From Saprospiraceae bacterium (GTDB taxonomy: Bacteria > Bacteroidota > Bacteroidia > Chitinophagales > Saprospiraceae), in the NCBI GenBank assembly GCA_020631355.1, contig JAHDHL010000037.1, positions 1 through 51,280 on the forward strand: a stretch of 51,280 nt of DNA, given 5' to 3'. Positions 1 to 8,570 of this stretch are shown piece by piece. Both the position numbers and the translations under genes were made by a program. A model generated the notes under the pieces. That model was not told where the DNA came from and did not search any database. It saw only the letters and a program-made list of their open reading frames with translations. Numbering within the stretch: the stretch's first letter is position 1; each line of letters starts with the position of its first letter.

Positions 1-183
1 GTTTCAATCCTATCTGTAATGGACAATGCGCTCAAAGAAAAAATAACTCACAGCTTTACGAATAACAGTAAAGTTTCAATCCTATCTGTAATGGACAATG
101 CGCTCAAAGTCAAAAGGCAATTTTTTAACGCTTAAATCTAAACCAAGTTTCAATCCTATCTGTAATGGACAATGCGCTCAAAG
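1..183 (-). CRISPR. CRISPR array, leader-proximal end (3 repeats, 2 spacers)
   Basis: Three identical 37-base repeats lie at 1-37, 73-109 and 147-183, separated by unrelated spacers of 35 bases (38-72) and 37 bases (110-146). On the plus strand the repeat begins GTTTCAATCC and ends GCGCTCAAAG. Read on the minus strand it ends ATTGAAAC, the usual 8-base 5' handle of crRNAs in type I-B and III systems, so transcription should run leftwards. The array starts at the window edge and must continue outside it. No cas gene is present in the 51 kb shown, so the subtype cannot be assigned. Confidence 0.95.
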
Positions 184-420
184 AGTTATTTTGATGTAAA
201 AAACTGAATTACAGGACTTTGATTCAAAATTTTAACACTTTTTTTTGAGGCACTTTGTGACAGTGTCAAAAAAAAGAAAATGCCCAACTTATCAAAGAAC
301 ATCGACAAAATAAGCTTTATTTTTCCTTTATCCAAGTAAATCATCGACCTATCCAAAAGGATATGGCTAAAATGTATATATGAATATAACATTAATACCA
401 CGATGTTTTGAGGTTTTTTA
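184..420 (-). promoter_or_regulatory. Probable CRISPR leader region
   Basis: The gap from 184 to the AraC gene at 539 (355 bases) has no convincing gene. Its first 240 bases are very AT-rich with long A/T runs (for example 239-246 and 268-275) and lie immediately upstream of the last repeat in the inferred transcription direction, as a leader would. I could not identify a clean promoter. The leader role is inferred only from repeat orientation and base composition. Confidence 0.5.
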
Positions 421-441
421 GGCATTCTTGTTAGGTTCAAT

Positions 442-460
442 TCCTAAGCTATGTTTAGGA
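442..460. repeat. Short palindromic element, copy 1
   Basis: TCCTAAGCTATGTTTAGGA is an imperfect palindrome with TCCTAA/TTAGGA arms. A 17-of-19 match, with an even better palindrome, occurs at 9642-9660. Copy 1 lies between the CRISPR leader and the 3' end of the AraC gene. A 17/19 match alone is not rare in 51 kb, so only the shared palindromic form makes it worth listing. Confidence 0.3.
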
Positions 461-538
461 ATCATCCAAAAATCTGTGACAATTCGCATTTTTCGGAAAT
501 TATTTTTTTTCACGCGGCCTGTCCATCCCAACCGCCTA

Positions 539-1372
539 TCAGCCCATTTGTTTCTTGACCGTAGATGGGTTAATGCCGAAATGCTTCTTGAATGACTTAC
601 TGAAATGGGCCAAATCCTCAAAACCTACCTTAAGATAAACTTCGGAAGGGTTGGATGCCGTATGGGTCAATAAGCGCTTGGCAAGTTCGAGTCTTTTGGT
701 CTTTATCCATTGATGGGGAGAGGTATGGAATATCTTTCTGAAATCCCGATTGAATGTGGATAGACTCCTGCCTGATAATTTTGCTAATTCTTCCAAGGGG
801 AGCTTTTCCGTATAGTGATGCTCCATGAAATCCAGAAGACCAGCTTTGAGAGGTTCCGTGAATTCCTGGAAGATATGTACCAATTCAGGTCTGGACTGAA
901 TCATTCCCATAAGGGCTTCTTCGGTCTTCAGTTTGACGAGAGGCCGTTGTATTTGAAGATTCCCATTGAAGTAACTGTGCAATGAAGTCATCAATCCCTC
1001 CAAAATGGGAGAATGGGGTAGATGGATGACCTTTTGGAGGAATATCTCCTTGGTCTTGGGTATCTCTATATCCTTGAGGAAATCACTTATGAATTCATCC
1101 TTTAGGGCAAAGGCCAGGAATTGGAAACCATTCTGCTCATCCGCCCAGGTCTTGAAACAGGAGCATTGGGTATGTTTCTTGATAAGCAAGAATTGCTTTT
1201 CGGAAAAGGATTTCAGTTCATTATCCAATCTGATATGGAATGTTCCCTGTAATACATAGCACAGTACATTACACGGATAATATACCGGATGTTCCGCTTG
1301 GCTTTCTCCCTCCAGGGCCATCGCAATATCAATACCCTCCGATTGGATGATTTGTACATTTTTATAATCCAT
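539..1372 (-). CDS. AraC family transcriptional regulator
   Basis: This is a DNA-binding regulator. The C-terminal third holds the two helix-turn-helix motifs of the AraC/XylS family: the first around LPLEELAKLSGRSLSTFNRDF, the second around GFEDLAHFSKSFKKHFGINP. The N-terminal two thirds look like a cupin-type ligand-sensing domain. An in-frame ATG at 1417 would add 15 residues, but a promoter-like -7 box (TATTTTTG, minus strand, 1376-1383) lies between the two ATGs, so I prefer the start at 1372, giving 277 residues. It is divergent from the LolA-like gene at 1662, which shares the intergenic region and is the obvious candidate target. The ligand is unknown. Confidence 0.85.
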   Translation of the reverse strand: MDYKNVQIIQSEGIDIAMALEGESQAEHPVYYPCNVLCYVLQGTFHIRLDNELKSFSEKQFLLIKKHTQCSCFKTWADEQNGFQFLAFALKDEFISDFLKDIEIPKTKEIFLQKVIHLPHSPILEGLMTSLHSYFNGNLQIQRPLVKLKTEEALMGMIQSRPELVHIFQEFTEPLKAGLLDFMEHHYTEKLPLEELAKLSGRSLSTFNRDFRKIFHTSPHQWIKTKRLELAKRLLTHTASNPSEVYLKVGFEDLAHFSKSFKKHFGINPSTVKKQMG

Positions 1373-1375
1373 ACA

Positions 1376-1411
1376 CAAAAATAAGGCTTGTGAACTTGTG
1401 AATGTTGTCAA
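1376..1411 (-). promoter_or_regulatory. Promoter of the AraC gene
   Basis: On the minus strand TTGACA (1406-1411) is followed after 22 bases by TATTTTTG (1376-1383), matching the Bacteroidota -33/-7 pattern. The -7 box ends three bases before the ATG at 1372, so the transcript would have almost no leader. Confidence 0.5.
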
Positions 1412-1457
1412 ATTCATTCATAGTACTTGTCAAATCATTCCACTGTCAGGTACTTAT

Positions 1458-1483
1458 TTAACAAGACATAAACAACTTGTTAA
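1458..1483. promoter_or_regulatory. Inverted repeat, candidate operator in a divergent region
   Basis: TTAACAAG (1458-1465) and CTTGTTAA (1476-1483) form a perfect 8-base inverted repeat with a 10-base spacer. It lies three bases upstream of the -33 element of the LolA-like gene and about 90 bases upstream of the divergent AraC start. The position suits a regulator binding site; that the neighbouring AraC protein binds it is inference. Confidence 0.4.
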
Positions 1484-1486
1484 CCC

Positions 1487-1514
1487 TTGATTCAAAGAAT
1501 GGGTATTACTTTTG
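1487..1514 (+). promoter_or_regulatory. Promoter of the LolA-like gene
   Basis: TTG at 1487-1489 and TACTTTTG at 1507-1514 (consensus TAnnTTTG) are separated by 17 bases. The leader to the ATG at 1662 would be about 140 bases. Confidence 0.5.
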
Positions 1515-1661
1515 TCGTTATAGCGGTATCCTTTGGTGAATGAAAAGCATTAGGATGTATCCCAATATATCCATCAATGGATAAAAACCGGCTTTCAGCC
1601 TGCAACTTTTTCATTCTTTCAGGTATTCCATCTGTAGGATATTTAAAAACTGATTAACCCA

Positions 1662-2327
1662 TTGCGTATGAAAAATCTGATGTTCATCATGTTGGCACTC
1701 GTTATTGGTGCCACGGGCGTACAAGCCCAGGACCAAGCGAAGGCCAAATCCATTCTGGATAAGTTGAAAGCGAAGTATGACCGCTATCTGGCATTGGAAA
1801 TCGGAGTCGGACTGACTATCGAAGTTCCTGAGTCAGACCCTGAGGTACTGGATGGTAAAATGGTTCAGTCAGGAGATAAGTACAGGATTGAGATGGGAGA
1901 TAATATCATCATCAGTGATGGGGAAAGCATCTGGACAGTCATGAAAGACAATGATGTGGTCCAGTGGTCTGATGTGGAAGAAATGGAGGAGGGGAGTGAT
2001 GCCATGATGTCACCCAAGGATTTGCTTAGGATGTATGAGAATGGTGAATTCTCATATGCCCTCACCAATGAGGCAAGGGAAGATGGCGAGGTCATCCAGC
2101 AAATTGAATTCAAACCCAAGGATGAGGATTCCGAATATTTCAAGATGAGACTGACCGTGAATAAGGATGACGAATCCATCAAGCGCATCAAGGTATTCTC
2201 AAGGGATGGGTCCCGCTACACTTTGGAAGTCAAGCGCATTCGTGCGAATAAGATATATGATTCCTCTTATTTCGAATATGATAAGAGTATTTGTCCCACT
2301 TGTGAGATAGAGGACATCAGGTTATAA
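1662..2327 (+). CDS. LolA-like outer membrane lipoprotein carrier protein
   Basis: The 221-residue product begins with a signal peptide (residues 1-22, cleavage after VQA), so it acts in the periplasm. The rest reads as a LolA-like beta barrel: a KAKSILDKLKAKY helix, then alternating strands including KMVQSGDKYRIEMGDNIIIS, a typical LolA pattern of an unfolded strand followed by a query on whether something was written to the substrate. LolA proteins shuttle lipoproteins from the inner to the outer membrane. The gene stands alone, divergent from an AraC regulator, and is followed by a terminator, so it may be a specialised paralogue; the LolA family call rests on overall pattern, not on a unique motif. 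Confidence 0.7.
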   Translation: MRMKNLMFIMLALVIGATGVQAQDQAKAKSILDKLKAKYDRYLALEIGVGLTIEVPESDPEVLDGKMVQSGDKYRIEMGDNIIISDGESIWTVMKDNDVVQWSDVEEMEEGSDAMMSPKDLLRMYENGEFSYALTNEAREDGEVIQQIEFKPKDEDSEYFKMRLTVNKDDESIKRIKVFSRDGSRYTLEVKRIRANKIYDSSYFEYDKSICPTCEIEDIRL

Positions 2328-2349
2328 CTGGAATGTGCGGTTATTGGAT

Positions 2350-2384
2350 AAGGGCTGGTTCGGTTTCGGACTAGCCCTTTCCTT
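2350..2384 (+). terminator. Rho-independent terminator of the LolA-like gene
   Basis: A stem of about 11-13 pairs with two G-T wobbles (2350-2362 with 2367-2379, loop GTTT) is followed by a pyrimidine-rich tail. It starts 22 bases after the stop codon at 2327. Confidence 0.7.
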
Positions 2385-2478
2385 TTGCGAATACCGTAAC
2401 ATTGCCTATCCATCATTTTGCGTTCATTTTCCATGAGTTATCTATGAGTAATGATGGAATATCAGGATTTTGAATGTC

Positions 2479-2569
2479 ACGTTTTCTAAATGAAACGTAC
2501 CGTTTTCTAAATTTGGCAAGCCTACTCATATTTACTAACTGACTAATATGGACATAGCGCATATATTTG
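2479..2569 (+). promoter_or_regulatory. Tandem direct repeats and promoter upstream of the HEFVH protein
   Basis: CGTTTTCTAAAT occurs at 2480-2491 and again at 2501-2512, exactly 21 bases apart, so both copies face the same side of the helix. The first copy also takes part in an inverted repeat, ACGTTT (2479-2484) with AAACGT (2493-2498). About 50 bases downstream is TATATTTG (2562-2569), a good -7 box. The 334-base gap 2328-2661 holds nothing else apart from the terminator at its left end. Confidence 0.4.
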
Positions 2570-2661
2570 TATTAAATATTATCCAGGGGGAGGAGGCCCC
2601 AAAAACACAACATTTTACTATATTTTCCGTAATATAGTATTGAGCAAAGAACTTACTTCGA

Positions 2662-3429
2662 ATGGTTTGGTTTCTTAAACAGTTATTCCATAAACTGAGA
2701 ATAACCATCCTAAGGCTTTTCTTCTTCATTACCTCCTTACCTAAAAGATTCTTTAGGCTAGGCAAACACCTCTATGATGGTTTCAGATTCCTTAAACCCA
2801 AGGAGTCAAGATATTGGTGGGAATCTCCCATCCATATGAATTATGGCCAAAAGGTAGGGGTATGGTTTTTGGAGTTGTTGCTTTATATCCTGGATATCCT
2901 TGCGATAGGAGAGATATACGGCATACTGGCTGATTGGGTGAAATTCAATAGCAGACCACTGCACAAATGGGAAATCAACCTTGCCAAATCCGTTTATGGT
3001 GATTCCATCCGATACAGTACCATTACCATTGATGAAAAAGCCATCTTCGGCTTCAGGATTTTCCCGACTGCCAAGGCCTATGTGAGTTATCAGACCATCA
3101 ATTCCAATGGTATCATGGAAAATGGTGTCCTGATTCATGAGTTCGTGCACATCTGGCAATACGAACGCTTCGGAACGGCTTATGCCCTAAGGGCCTTATT
3201 GGCACAAAATTCCAAAATGCAATATAACTATGGTGGTGTTTCAGCCCTGAGGGCCGCCATTGCCAAGAAATTGGATTTCCTTTCATTCAATTATGAACAA
3301 CAAGGTGATATCCTACAAGATTATTATCGCATCAAGGAGGGCTACCGACCACTTTGGGGTACGGGACGACGGGAAGACCTCCAGTATTATGAATACTTCA
3401 GGGAGCAATTGGGCAAGATAGGATACTAG
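2662..3429 (+). CDS. Membrane-associated protein with HEFVH metal-binding motif
   Basis: I do not recognise a named family. The 255-residue product has a basic hydrophobic N-terminus (residues 1-30) and a second hydrophobic stretch near residues 70-92, so it is probably membrane attached. Around residue 160 it contains HEFVHIWQY, an HExxH motif as in zinc metallopeptidases; a third metal ligand is not obvious. The motif is followed by an Ala/Leu-rich helical stretch and a Tyr-rich tail. The gene is monocistronic. A peptidase role is possible, but HExxH alone also appears in non-enzymatic proteins. Confidence 0.65.
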   Translation: MVWFLKQLFHKLRITILRLFFFITSLPKRFFRLGKHLYDGFRFLKPKESRYWWESPIHMNYGQKVGVWFLELLLYILDILAIGEIYGILADWVKFNSRPLHKWEINLAKSVYGDSIRYSTITIDEKAIFGFRIFPTAKAYVSYQTINSNGIMENGVLIHEFVHIWQYERFGTAYALRALLAQNSKMQYNYGGVSALRAAIAKKLDFLSFNYEQQGDILQDYYRIKEGYRPLWGTGRREDLQYYEYFREQLGKIGY

Positions 3430-3584
3430 TCCTGATAATGGGATTCGCACCAATTATTCCGCCAAAACCGGATGAACCACTCCGATATTATTTAGGAAGA
3501 AGCCCTAATATATTACAGAAGAAATAATCTATTCCTTTCCGACCAAATACATCTCCGAATAATCTTCTTTCTGGAATATTGGCG

Positions 3585-3592
3585 TACCTTTG
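3585..3592 (+). promoter_or_regulatory. Promoter -7 box of pyrG
   Basis: TACCTTTG matches TAnnTTTG and lies 40 bases upstream of the pyrG ATG. The -33 element is poor. Confidence 0.45.
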
Positions 3593-3632
3593 TGTCCCGT
3601 GATGATATTATCGAGCGACCAATAATCGAACA

Positions 3633-5261
3633 ATGACTAAATATATCTTCGTCACGGGAGGGGTGACATCGTCCTTGGGAAAAGGAATCATTTCAGCATC
3701 TTTAGCTAAGTTGTTGCAATCCAGAGGATTCTCCGCTACCATCCAAAAATTCGATCCTTATATTAATGTTGATCCGGGTACATTGAATCCCTACGAACAT
3801 GGCGAATGTTTCGTAACGGATGATGGTGCCGAAACGGATTTGGATTTGGGATACTACGAAAGGTTCTTAGGCCGCCCGACTTCCCAAGCCAATAACGTAA
3901 CTACCGGCCGAATCTATCAGACCGTCATCCAAAAGGAACGAAAGGGAGATTATTTGGGTAAGACCGTTCAGGTTATTCCGCACATCACTGATGAAATCAA
4001 GCGTAGAATCATGCTTTTGGGACAGTCGGGGGAGTATGATATCGTTATCACTGAATTGGGTGGAACCGTAGGGGATATTGAATCATTACCTTACCTGGAA
4101 GCCGTTCGTCAGATGAGATGGAATCTGGGACAGGACAATTGTCTGGTCGTACACCTGACCCTATTGCCTTACTTGGAAGCTGCCAAGGAACTCAAGACCA
4201 AACCTACACAGCATTCCGTAAAGGAACTGCAAAATGCAGGTATCCAACCCGATATCCTCGTTTGTAGGACAGAGCATGACATTTCCAATTCCATTCGTAG
4301 GAAAATCGCCCTTTTCTGTAATGTGGATGTAACCTCAGTCATTGAGGCCATTACGGCAGATACCGTTTATGATGTTCCCTTGTACATGCTGCGCGAAAAC
4401 TTGGATAGGGTCGTGATGAACAAACTGAGGCTTCGTGAAAAAGGTGAGCCAGACCTCAGGAAGTGGAAGCAATTCCTAGGAAAGCTCAAGAATCCGACCA
4501 ATGAGGTAAGAATTGGTTTGGTTGGAAAGTATATAGAACTCAAGGATGCGTATAAATCCATCTATGAGTCGTTCGTATTGGCTGGAGCGATGAACGAATG
4601 CAATGTCATCGTGGAGCCCATCCATTCGGAGGAAATCAATGATGAGTCCGTAGTAAGGAAGTTATCCAAATTGCATGGAATTCTCGTTGCTCCTGGTTTC
4701 GGGGAAAGAGGATTCGAAGGTAAGGTAACCGCCGTAAAATTCGCGCGTGAAAACAAGTTGCCATTCTTTGGAATCTGCTTGGGGATGCAGACAGCCGTAG
4801 TGGAATTCGCAAGGAATGTATTGGGACTTGAAAATGCGAATAGTACCGAGATGAATACGGATACTGAGCATAAGGTCATTGATATTATGGAAGAACAGAA
4901 GATAATCCAAGATATGGGTGGAACCATGAGATTGGGTAGTTATCCATGTGACTTGAAACGCAAGTCAAAGGTTCAACAGATATACAAAACGACCAAAATC
5001 AATGAGCGTCATCGCCATCGTTACGAATTCAATAATGCATTCAAGGAGCAGTTCGAAAAGGCAGGAATGCAATGCGTGGGTATCAATCCGAAGACCCAGT
5101 TGGTGGAAATCATAGAATTGAAGAACCATCCTTGGTTCATTGCATCACAGTTCCACCCGGAATATAAGAGTACGGTAGAGGACCCGCATCCGTTGTTCGT
5201 CTCATTCATACAGGCTTGTATCGAATATGAGAATGGTGAACAATTGGATTTGTTTGAATAA
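3633..5261 (+). CDS. pyrG: CTP synthase (glutamine hydrolysing)
   Basis: It converts UTP to CTP with ATP and glutamine, the last step of de novo pyrimidine nucleotide synthesis. The 542-residue product has the normal length. The N-terminal synthetase domain starts KYIFVTGGVTSSLGKG and contains FDPYINVDPGTLNPYEHGE; the C-terminal class I glutamine amidotransferase domain has the nucleophile Cys382 in FFGICLGMQ and the His-Glu pair in SQFHPEYKS. Nothing is missing. It is followed after 61 bases by sbcD on the same strand, perhaps cotranscribed. This is a core gene and the call is safe. Confidence 0.98.
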   Translation: MTKYIFVTGGVTSSLGKGIISASLAKLLQSRGFSATIQKFDPYINVDPGTLNPYEHGECFVTDDGAETDLDLGYYERFLGRPTSQANNVTTGRIYQTVIQKERKGDYLGKTVQVIPHITDEIKRRIMLLGQSGEYDIVITELGGTVGDIESLPYLEAVRQMRWNLGQDNCLVVHLTLLPYLEAAKELKTKPTQHSVKELQNAGIQPDILVCRTEHDISNSIRRKIALFCNVDVTSVIEAITADTVYDVPLYMLRENLDRVVMNKLRLREKGEPDLRKWKQFLGKLKNPTNEVRIGLVGKYIELKDAYKSIYESFVLAGAMNECNVIVEPIHSEEINDESVVRKLSKLHGILVAPGFGERGFEGKVTAVKFARENKLPFFGICLGMQTAVVEFARNVLGLENANSTEMNTDTEHKVIDIMEEQKIIQDMGGTMRLGSYPCDLKRKSKVQQIYKTTKINERHRHRYEFNNAFKEQFEKAGMQCVGINPKTQLVEIIELKNHPWFIASQFHPEYKSTVEDPHPLFVSFIQACIEYENGEQLDLFE

Positions 5262-5322
5262 GGATGAGCCTGAGTTGGAATAACTTTTTAACTTAGTTGT
5301 TCATTAGCAAACCTCATTACTA

Positions 5323-6549
5323 TTGAAAATTCTCCATACGGCAGACTGGCACCTGGGTCAGAAATTCAAACAGAACCTGGATCGCATTGATGAGCATCGT
5401 CATGTGATGAACTGGTTATTGGAATTGATCCAAGAAGAAAAAGTGGATGTACTTGTGGTCGCCGGGGATGTTTTTGATACACCGAATCCTCCGAATAATG
5501 CTCGCCAATTGTATTATCAATTCCTAGTGGATGTGAATCGGGTAGGTTGTAAGCATGTGGTGATTACAGGTGGGAATCATGATTCTCCCAATATGCTGAA
5601 TGCGCCCAAGGAGGTACTGTATGCCATCAATGCGCATGTGGTGGGTTGTGCTACGGGAAATATTGAGGATGAGATAATAACCCTTAGGAATGACGACGGA
5701 ACATTGGCGATGGTCGTGGCTGCAGTTCCTTTCCTTAGGGATAGGGATTTGAAAGTGGCGGTTTCGGGCGAGGGAGGAGAAGAAAGAATTGCCCGCATCA
5801 AGGAGGGTATAAAAAAGCATTATGAGGCTGCAGCCGAGGCATGTGCCGAATATGAGGCACAAAAAGTACCCATCATTACGACAGGACACCTATATGCCAA
5901 GGGAGCTGTGGCATCGGATAAGCAGGATAATATCTATATCGGGGATATGGAGAATATTGCAGCATCCCATTTTCCTGAATTATTCGATTATGTGGCATTG
6001 GGACACATTCATTCTGCACAAGTCATTGGAAAGAAACAACACATCCGTTATTCAGGTTCTTTGATACCCATGAGTTTTGGTGAATGGAAAGACCAGAAAT
6101 CGGTGACCATCGTTGAGTTTGAACAACGGAATATCAAGGATATTCGGGTGGTGAAAGCCCCCTCTTTCAGAAAATTGGTTTCCATTAAGGGAGAGGAAAA
6201 TAAAGTGGATGAAAAGGTCAGGGAAATTATTCAGGATATGGAATCCAAGGAACAAATCTTGGAGGCATGGATAGAAATATTGATTACATCCGAACAAACC
6301 AGACCTGATATCTATCATTATTATAATGAAATGTGCAAGGAATATCCCATTAAGATACTAAGGGTGAGTTATGCCCGTTCTTACCAAGCTGTGGATGCCT
6401 TGGAAACCGAATATGAACTGGACCATCTGACGCCCATCGAAATCTTCGAAAAAAGATGTGAATCAGCGGGATTGGATGAAAAGGAAAGAAAAACATCCGT
6501 CAGGACATTCAAGGAATTAATGGATTGGATGAATGATAAGGATGATTAA
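5323..6549 (+). CDS. sbcD: Exonuclease SbcD (Mre11-type nuclease subunit)
   Basis: This is the nuclease subunit of SbcCD, which cuts hairpins and processes DNA ends. All Mre11-type metallophosphoesterase motifs are visible: HTADWHLGQ at residues 5-13, GDVFD near 48, GGNHDSP near 82, and GHLYA and GHIHSAQ further on. At 408 residues the length is normal. The start codon is TTG (5323); MKILHTADWH is the expected SbcD N-terminus. The usual partner sbcC, a long SMC-like ATPase, is not next to it and is nowhere in the window; the next gene is an unrelated exported protein. Confidence 0.95.
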   Translation: MKILHTADWHLGQKFKQNLDRIDEHRHVMNWLLELIQEEKVDVLVVAGDVFDTPNPPNNARQLYYQFLVDVNRVGCKHVVITGGNHDSPNMLNAPKEVLYAINAHVVGCATGNIEDEIITLRNDDGTLAMVVAAVPFLRDRDLKVAVSGEGGEERIARIKEGIKKHYEAAAEACAEYEAQKVPIITTGHLYAKGAVASDKQDNIYIGDMENIAASHFPELFDYVALGHIHSAQVIGKKQHIRYSGSLIPMSFGEWKDQKSVTIVEFEQRNIKDIRVVKAPSFRKLVSIKGEENKVDEKVREIIQDMESKEQILEAWIEILITSEQTRPDIYHYYNEMCKEYPIKILRVSYARSYQAVDALETEYELDHLTPIEIFEKRCESAGLDEKERKTSVRTFKELMDWMNDKDD

Positions 6550-6574
6550 TTAGACCTATAAATGATTTGATAAA

Positions 6575-7201
6575 ATGCGGAACCAAAAAATAACAATATT
6601 CAGCTCGTTTTTATGTTTTGTTTTCTTCTCGTGCATCATGCCGTTAGCTTCACAAGCCCAATGTGATAAATGGTCTGATGAAATTACCATCATTACTTTT
6701 CAGGGGGATACCATTGAGAATGCATATGTAAAGGAAATGGAATATTTCTACCATGCGGATTATACATTTATTTACAGGACAAAAAAGGATGGTAAATGTA
6801 AATGGAATAAAATAGCATCCCGTAAAATCAAGGAGGTGCACTATGGTATTTCCAAGTACATCCATAAGGAGATGCAGAACGGAACCACTAATTTTTTGGA
6901 ACTCCAATATGATCGGGAAATCAAATACTATAATGGTACTTATACATACAGTTACAGAAAACAGGGGAATGATGGATTACCCGGTAAAAAGGTGACGAAA
7001 TACTATGATTATTTTTATCTGGAAATGGAGGACAAATTAATTTATATTCCAGAAAAACAGAATCGGTTCCTACGGAAAATCAATAAAGTATTCAAGCATT
7101 GTCCTGAATTATTGCAACTAATCGAAAAGGAGGAATATCGGGTTTATGACTTGCCCAAGATTATTGATTTTTATTTGGAATGGAAAAAAGAAAAGGAATA
7201 A
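6575..7201 (+). CDS. Exported protein of unknown function
   Basis: I do not recognise a family. The 208-residue product starts with a signal peptide (residues 1-28, cleavage near SQA-Q) and is rich in Tyr, Lys and aromatic residues. The beginning of the mature part (DEITIITFQGDTIENAYVKE) reads like the small beta-sheet proteins of Bacteroidota that respond to internal or envelope state, but this is only an impression. It lies 25 bases after sbcD on the same strand and converges with the gene at 7206, leaving four bases between stops. Confidence 0.6.
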   Translation: MRNQKITIFSSFLCFVFFSCIMPLASQAQCDKWSDEITIITFQGDTIENAYVKEMEYFYHADYTFIYRTKKDGKCKWNKIASRKIKEVHYGISKYIHKEMQNGTTNFLELQYDREIKYYNGTYTYSYRKQGNDGLPGKKVTKYYDYFYLEMEDKLIYIPEKQNRFLRKINKVFKHCPELLQLIEKEEYRVYDLPKIIDFYLEWKKEKE

Positions 7202-7205
7202 TGCA

Positions 7206-7880
7206 TTATGAAAGTGTTTCCATTCTTTTATTCAAATAGCGTTCTATTCTTAGGAGTTGTGGTTTATTATTCACCAAATCCTCTCCGGTTGCAATTACTT
7301 TTTTGATATTTTTTAAATTCGGAAAAGCTAGTTTCCCCTTGGAATAGGAATACATCCAAAGGAGGTCGAAATAGTTGAGATAAAGATTGAATGTCAGGTA
7401 CGAATCATCCTTAATGACTTGGAAACCCAGCCTTTGTGCCGTGCTTTCACTGAAAAAATAAGAAACTCCCTGGACACTTACGTCCTTTGGGAGTTCGCCA
7501 TTTTCTACCCTCCTTACAATCTCTAATAAACCCTCGAGATAATATTTCAGAATGACTGTCCTCGCTTCTATTCCTGCACGGTACTTCCGCATGACCATCA
7601 GGTAATCGAATGAAGTACCATTATGTAAATCATATTTTTTACTCCTTGGATTATACACCAAAAGCATAGGAGATAAATAATGATATGTTCCTAATAATGT
7701 AAAAAAAGGAGTACTGCAAAATTGGAACAAAGGCATGAGGCATAAAAGAAATAAAATGCCCAATAAAAAATTGACAGTAAGTAATTTAAAATATATTCCG
7801 AATGCCAGAAAAACAACAAGCGCTAATACAATGGCAACGAGCCATTGTAGGAACTTTGGTATGTTGTAAAATGCATTCAT
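7206..7880 (-). CDS. Membrane protein of unknown function
   Basis: I do not recognise a family. The 224-residue product has two adjacent transmembrane helices (about residues 12-32 and 36-62), then a soluble domain of about 150 residues that contains a Tyr/Leu-rich helical part and the stretch SESTAQRLGFQVIKDDSYLTF. It follows msrB by 28 bases on the same strand and is probably cotranscribed with it. Nothing in the sequence links it directly to methionine sulfoxide repair. Confidence 0.6.
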   Translation of the reverse strand: MNAFYNIPKFLQWLVAIVLALVVFLAFGIYFKLLTVNFLLGILFLLCLMPLFQFCSTPFFTLLGTYHYLSPMLLVYNPRSKKYDLHNGTSFDYLMVMRKYRAGIEARTVILKYYLEGLLEIVRRVENGELPKDVSVQGVSYFFSESTAQRLGFQVIKDDSYLTFNLYLNYFDLLWMYSYSKGKLAFPNLKNIKKVIATGEDLVNNKPQLLRIERYLNKRMETLS

Positions 7881-7908
7881 GGATAATTGGACGTAGAGGG
7901 ATGGAAAA

Positions 7909-8433
7909 TTATTCCTTTACAAAATCCAAGGAAGCAGAATTGATGCAATATCTCAATCCTGTAGGAGCAGGACCATCGTCAAAAACATGACCGAGGTGTC
8001 CATCACATCTGCCACACAGGACTTCCACTCTTTTCATGCCATAGGAAAAATCTTTTTCCTCAGCTACATGTCCCTCCTTGATGGGTTGGTAATAACTCGG
8101 CCAACCTGTACCGGATTTGAATTTGGTATCAGAATGGAATAAGGGTAATTGACAACCCCTGCAAGTATAGATTCCCTTTTCCTTATGGTTCCATAAGTCC
8201 CCCGTAAAGGCCCGTTCGGTTCCTTTTTCCCTCAATATGTAATATTCCTCATCATTGAGTTCCGCTTTCCACTCGTCAGCTGTTTTTTCGATTTTCGCAA
8301 GGTCATCATTCAGGACGATTTCCTTGTTCTTTTCCGGAGCTATTGGAGTATCCACGGCACCTGTTTGTTCTGGTTTGGGAGTTCCACAAGCCAATACTAC
8401 AAGCGGAAAAATAATTAACATCAAATATCTCAT
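7909..8433 (-). CDS. msrB: Peptide-methionine (R)-S-oxide reductase MsrB, lipoprotein form
   Basis: It reduces methionine-R-sulfoxide in proteins. The 174-residue product shows the MsrB fold motifs: [11 protein letters not shown] and [16 protein letters not shown] supply the four zinc-binding cysteines, [11 protein letters not shown] is the substrate-binding segment, and [11 protein letters not shown] carries the catalytic cysteine close to the C-terminus. The N-terminus is a lipoprotein signal ([11 protein letters not shown]; lipid-modified Cys at residue 16), so the enzyme is anchored in the envelope, where it would repair oxidised exported proteins. First gene of a probable two-gene unit with the membrane protein at 7206. 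Confidence 0.95.
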   Translation of the reverse strand: MRYLMLIIFPLVVLACGTPKPEQTGAVDTPIAPEKNKEIVLNDDLAKIEKTADEWKAELNDEEYYILREKGTERAFTGDLWNHKEKGIYTCRGCQLPLFHSDTKFKSGTGWPSYYQPIKEGHVAEEKDFSYGMKRVEVLCGRCDGHLGHVFDDGPAPTGLRYCINSASLDFVKE

Positions 8434-8570
8434 GACAGTAGGTTTTTGATTGAGTCAAACAAATTCAATAACCGAACGAATGAATAAAGGTTTACAGCAT
8501 GTGCTAATTTCCGAATGCATTCCAAATGTTCGGGCTATGACAATATTCGATGACCATACAGTCCGGAATC

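Noticed and set aside
186-440. Open frame of 84 codons on the minus strand beside the CRISPR array.
   Set aside because: It lies in the AT-rich leader, has a biased Phe/Ile/Ser composition and no recognisable domain.
431-450. TTAGG-TTCAATT-CCTAA looks exactly like a tRNA T-arm.
   Set aside because: No matching acceptor, D or anticodon arms lie upstream and no complement of the following bases was found, so it is not a tRNA gene; an att-site role has no other support.
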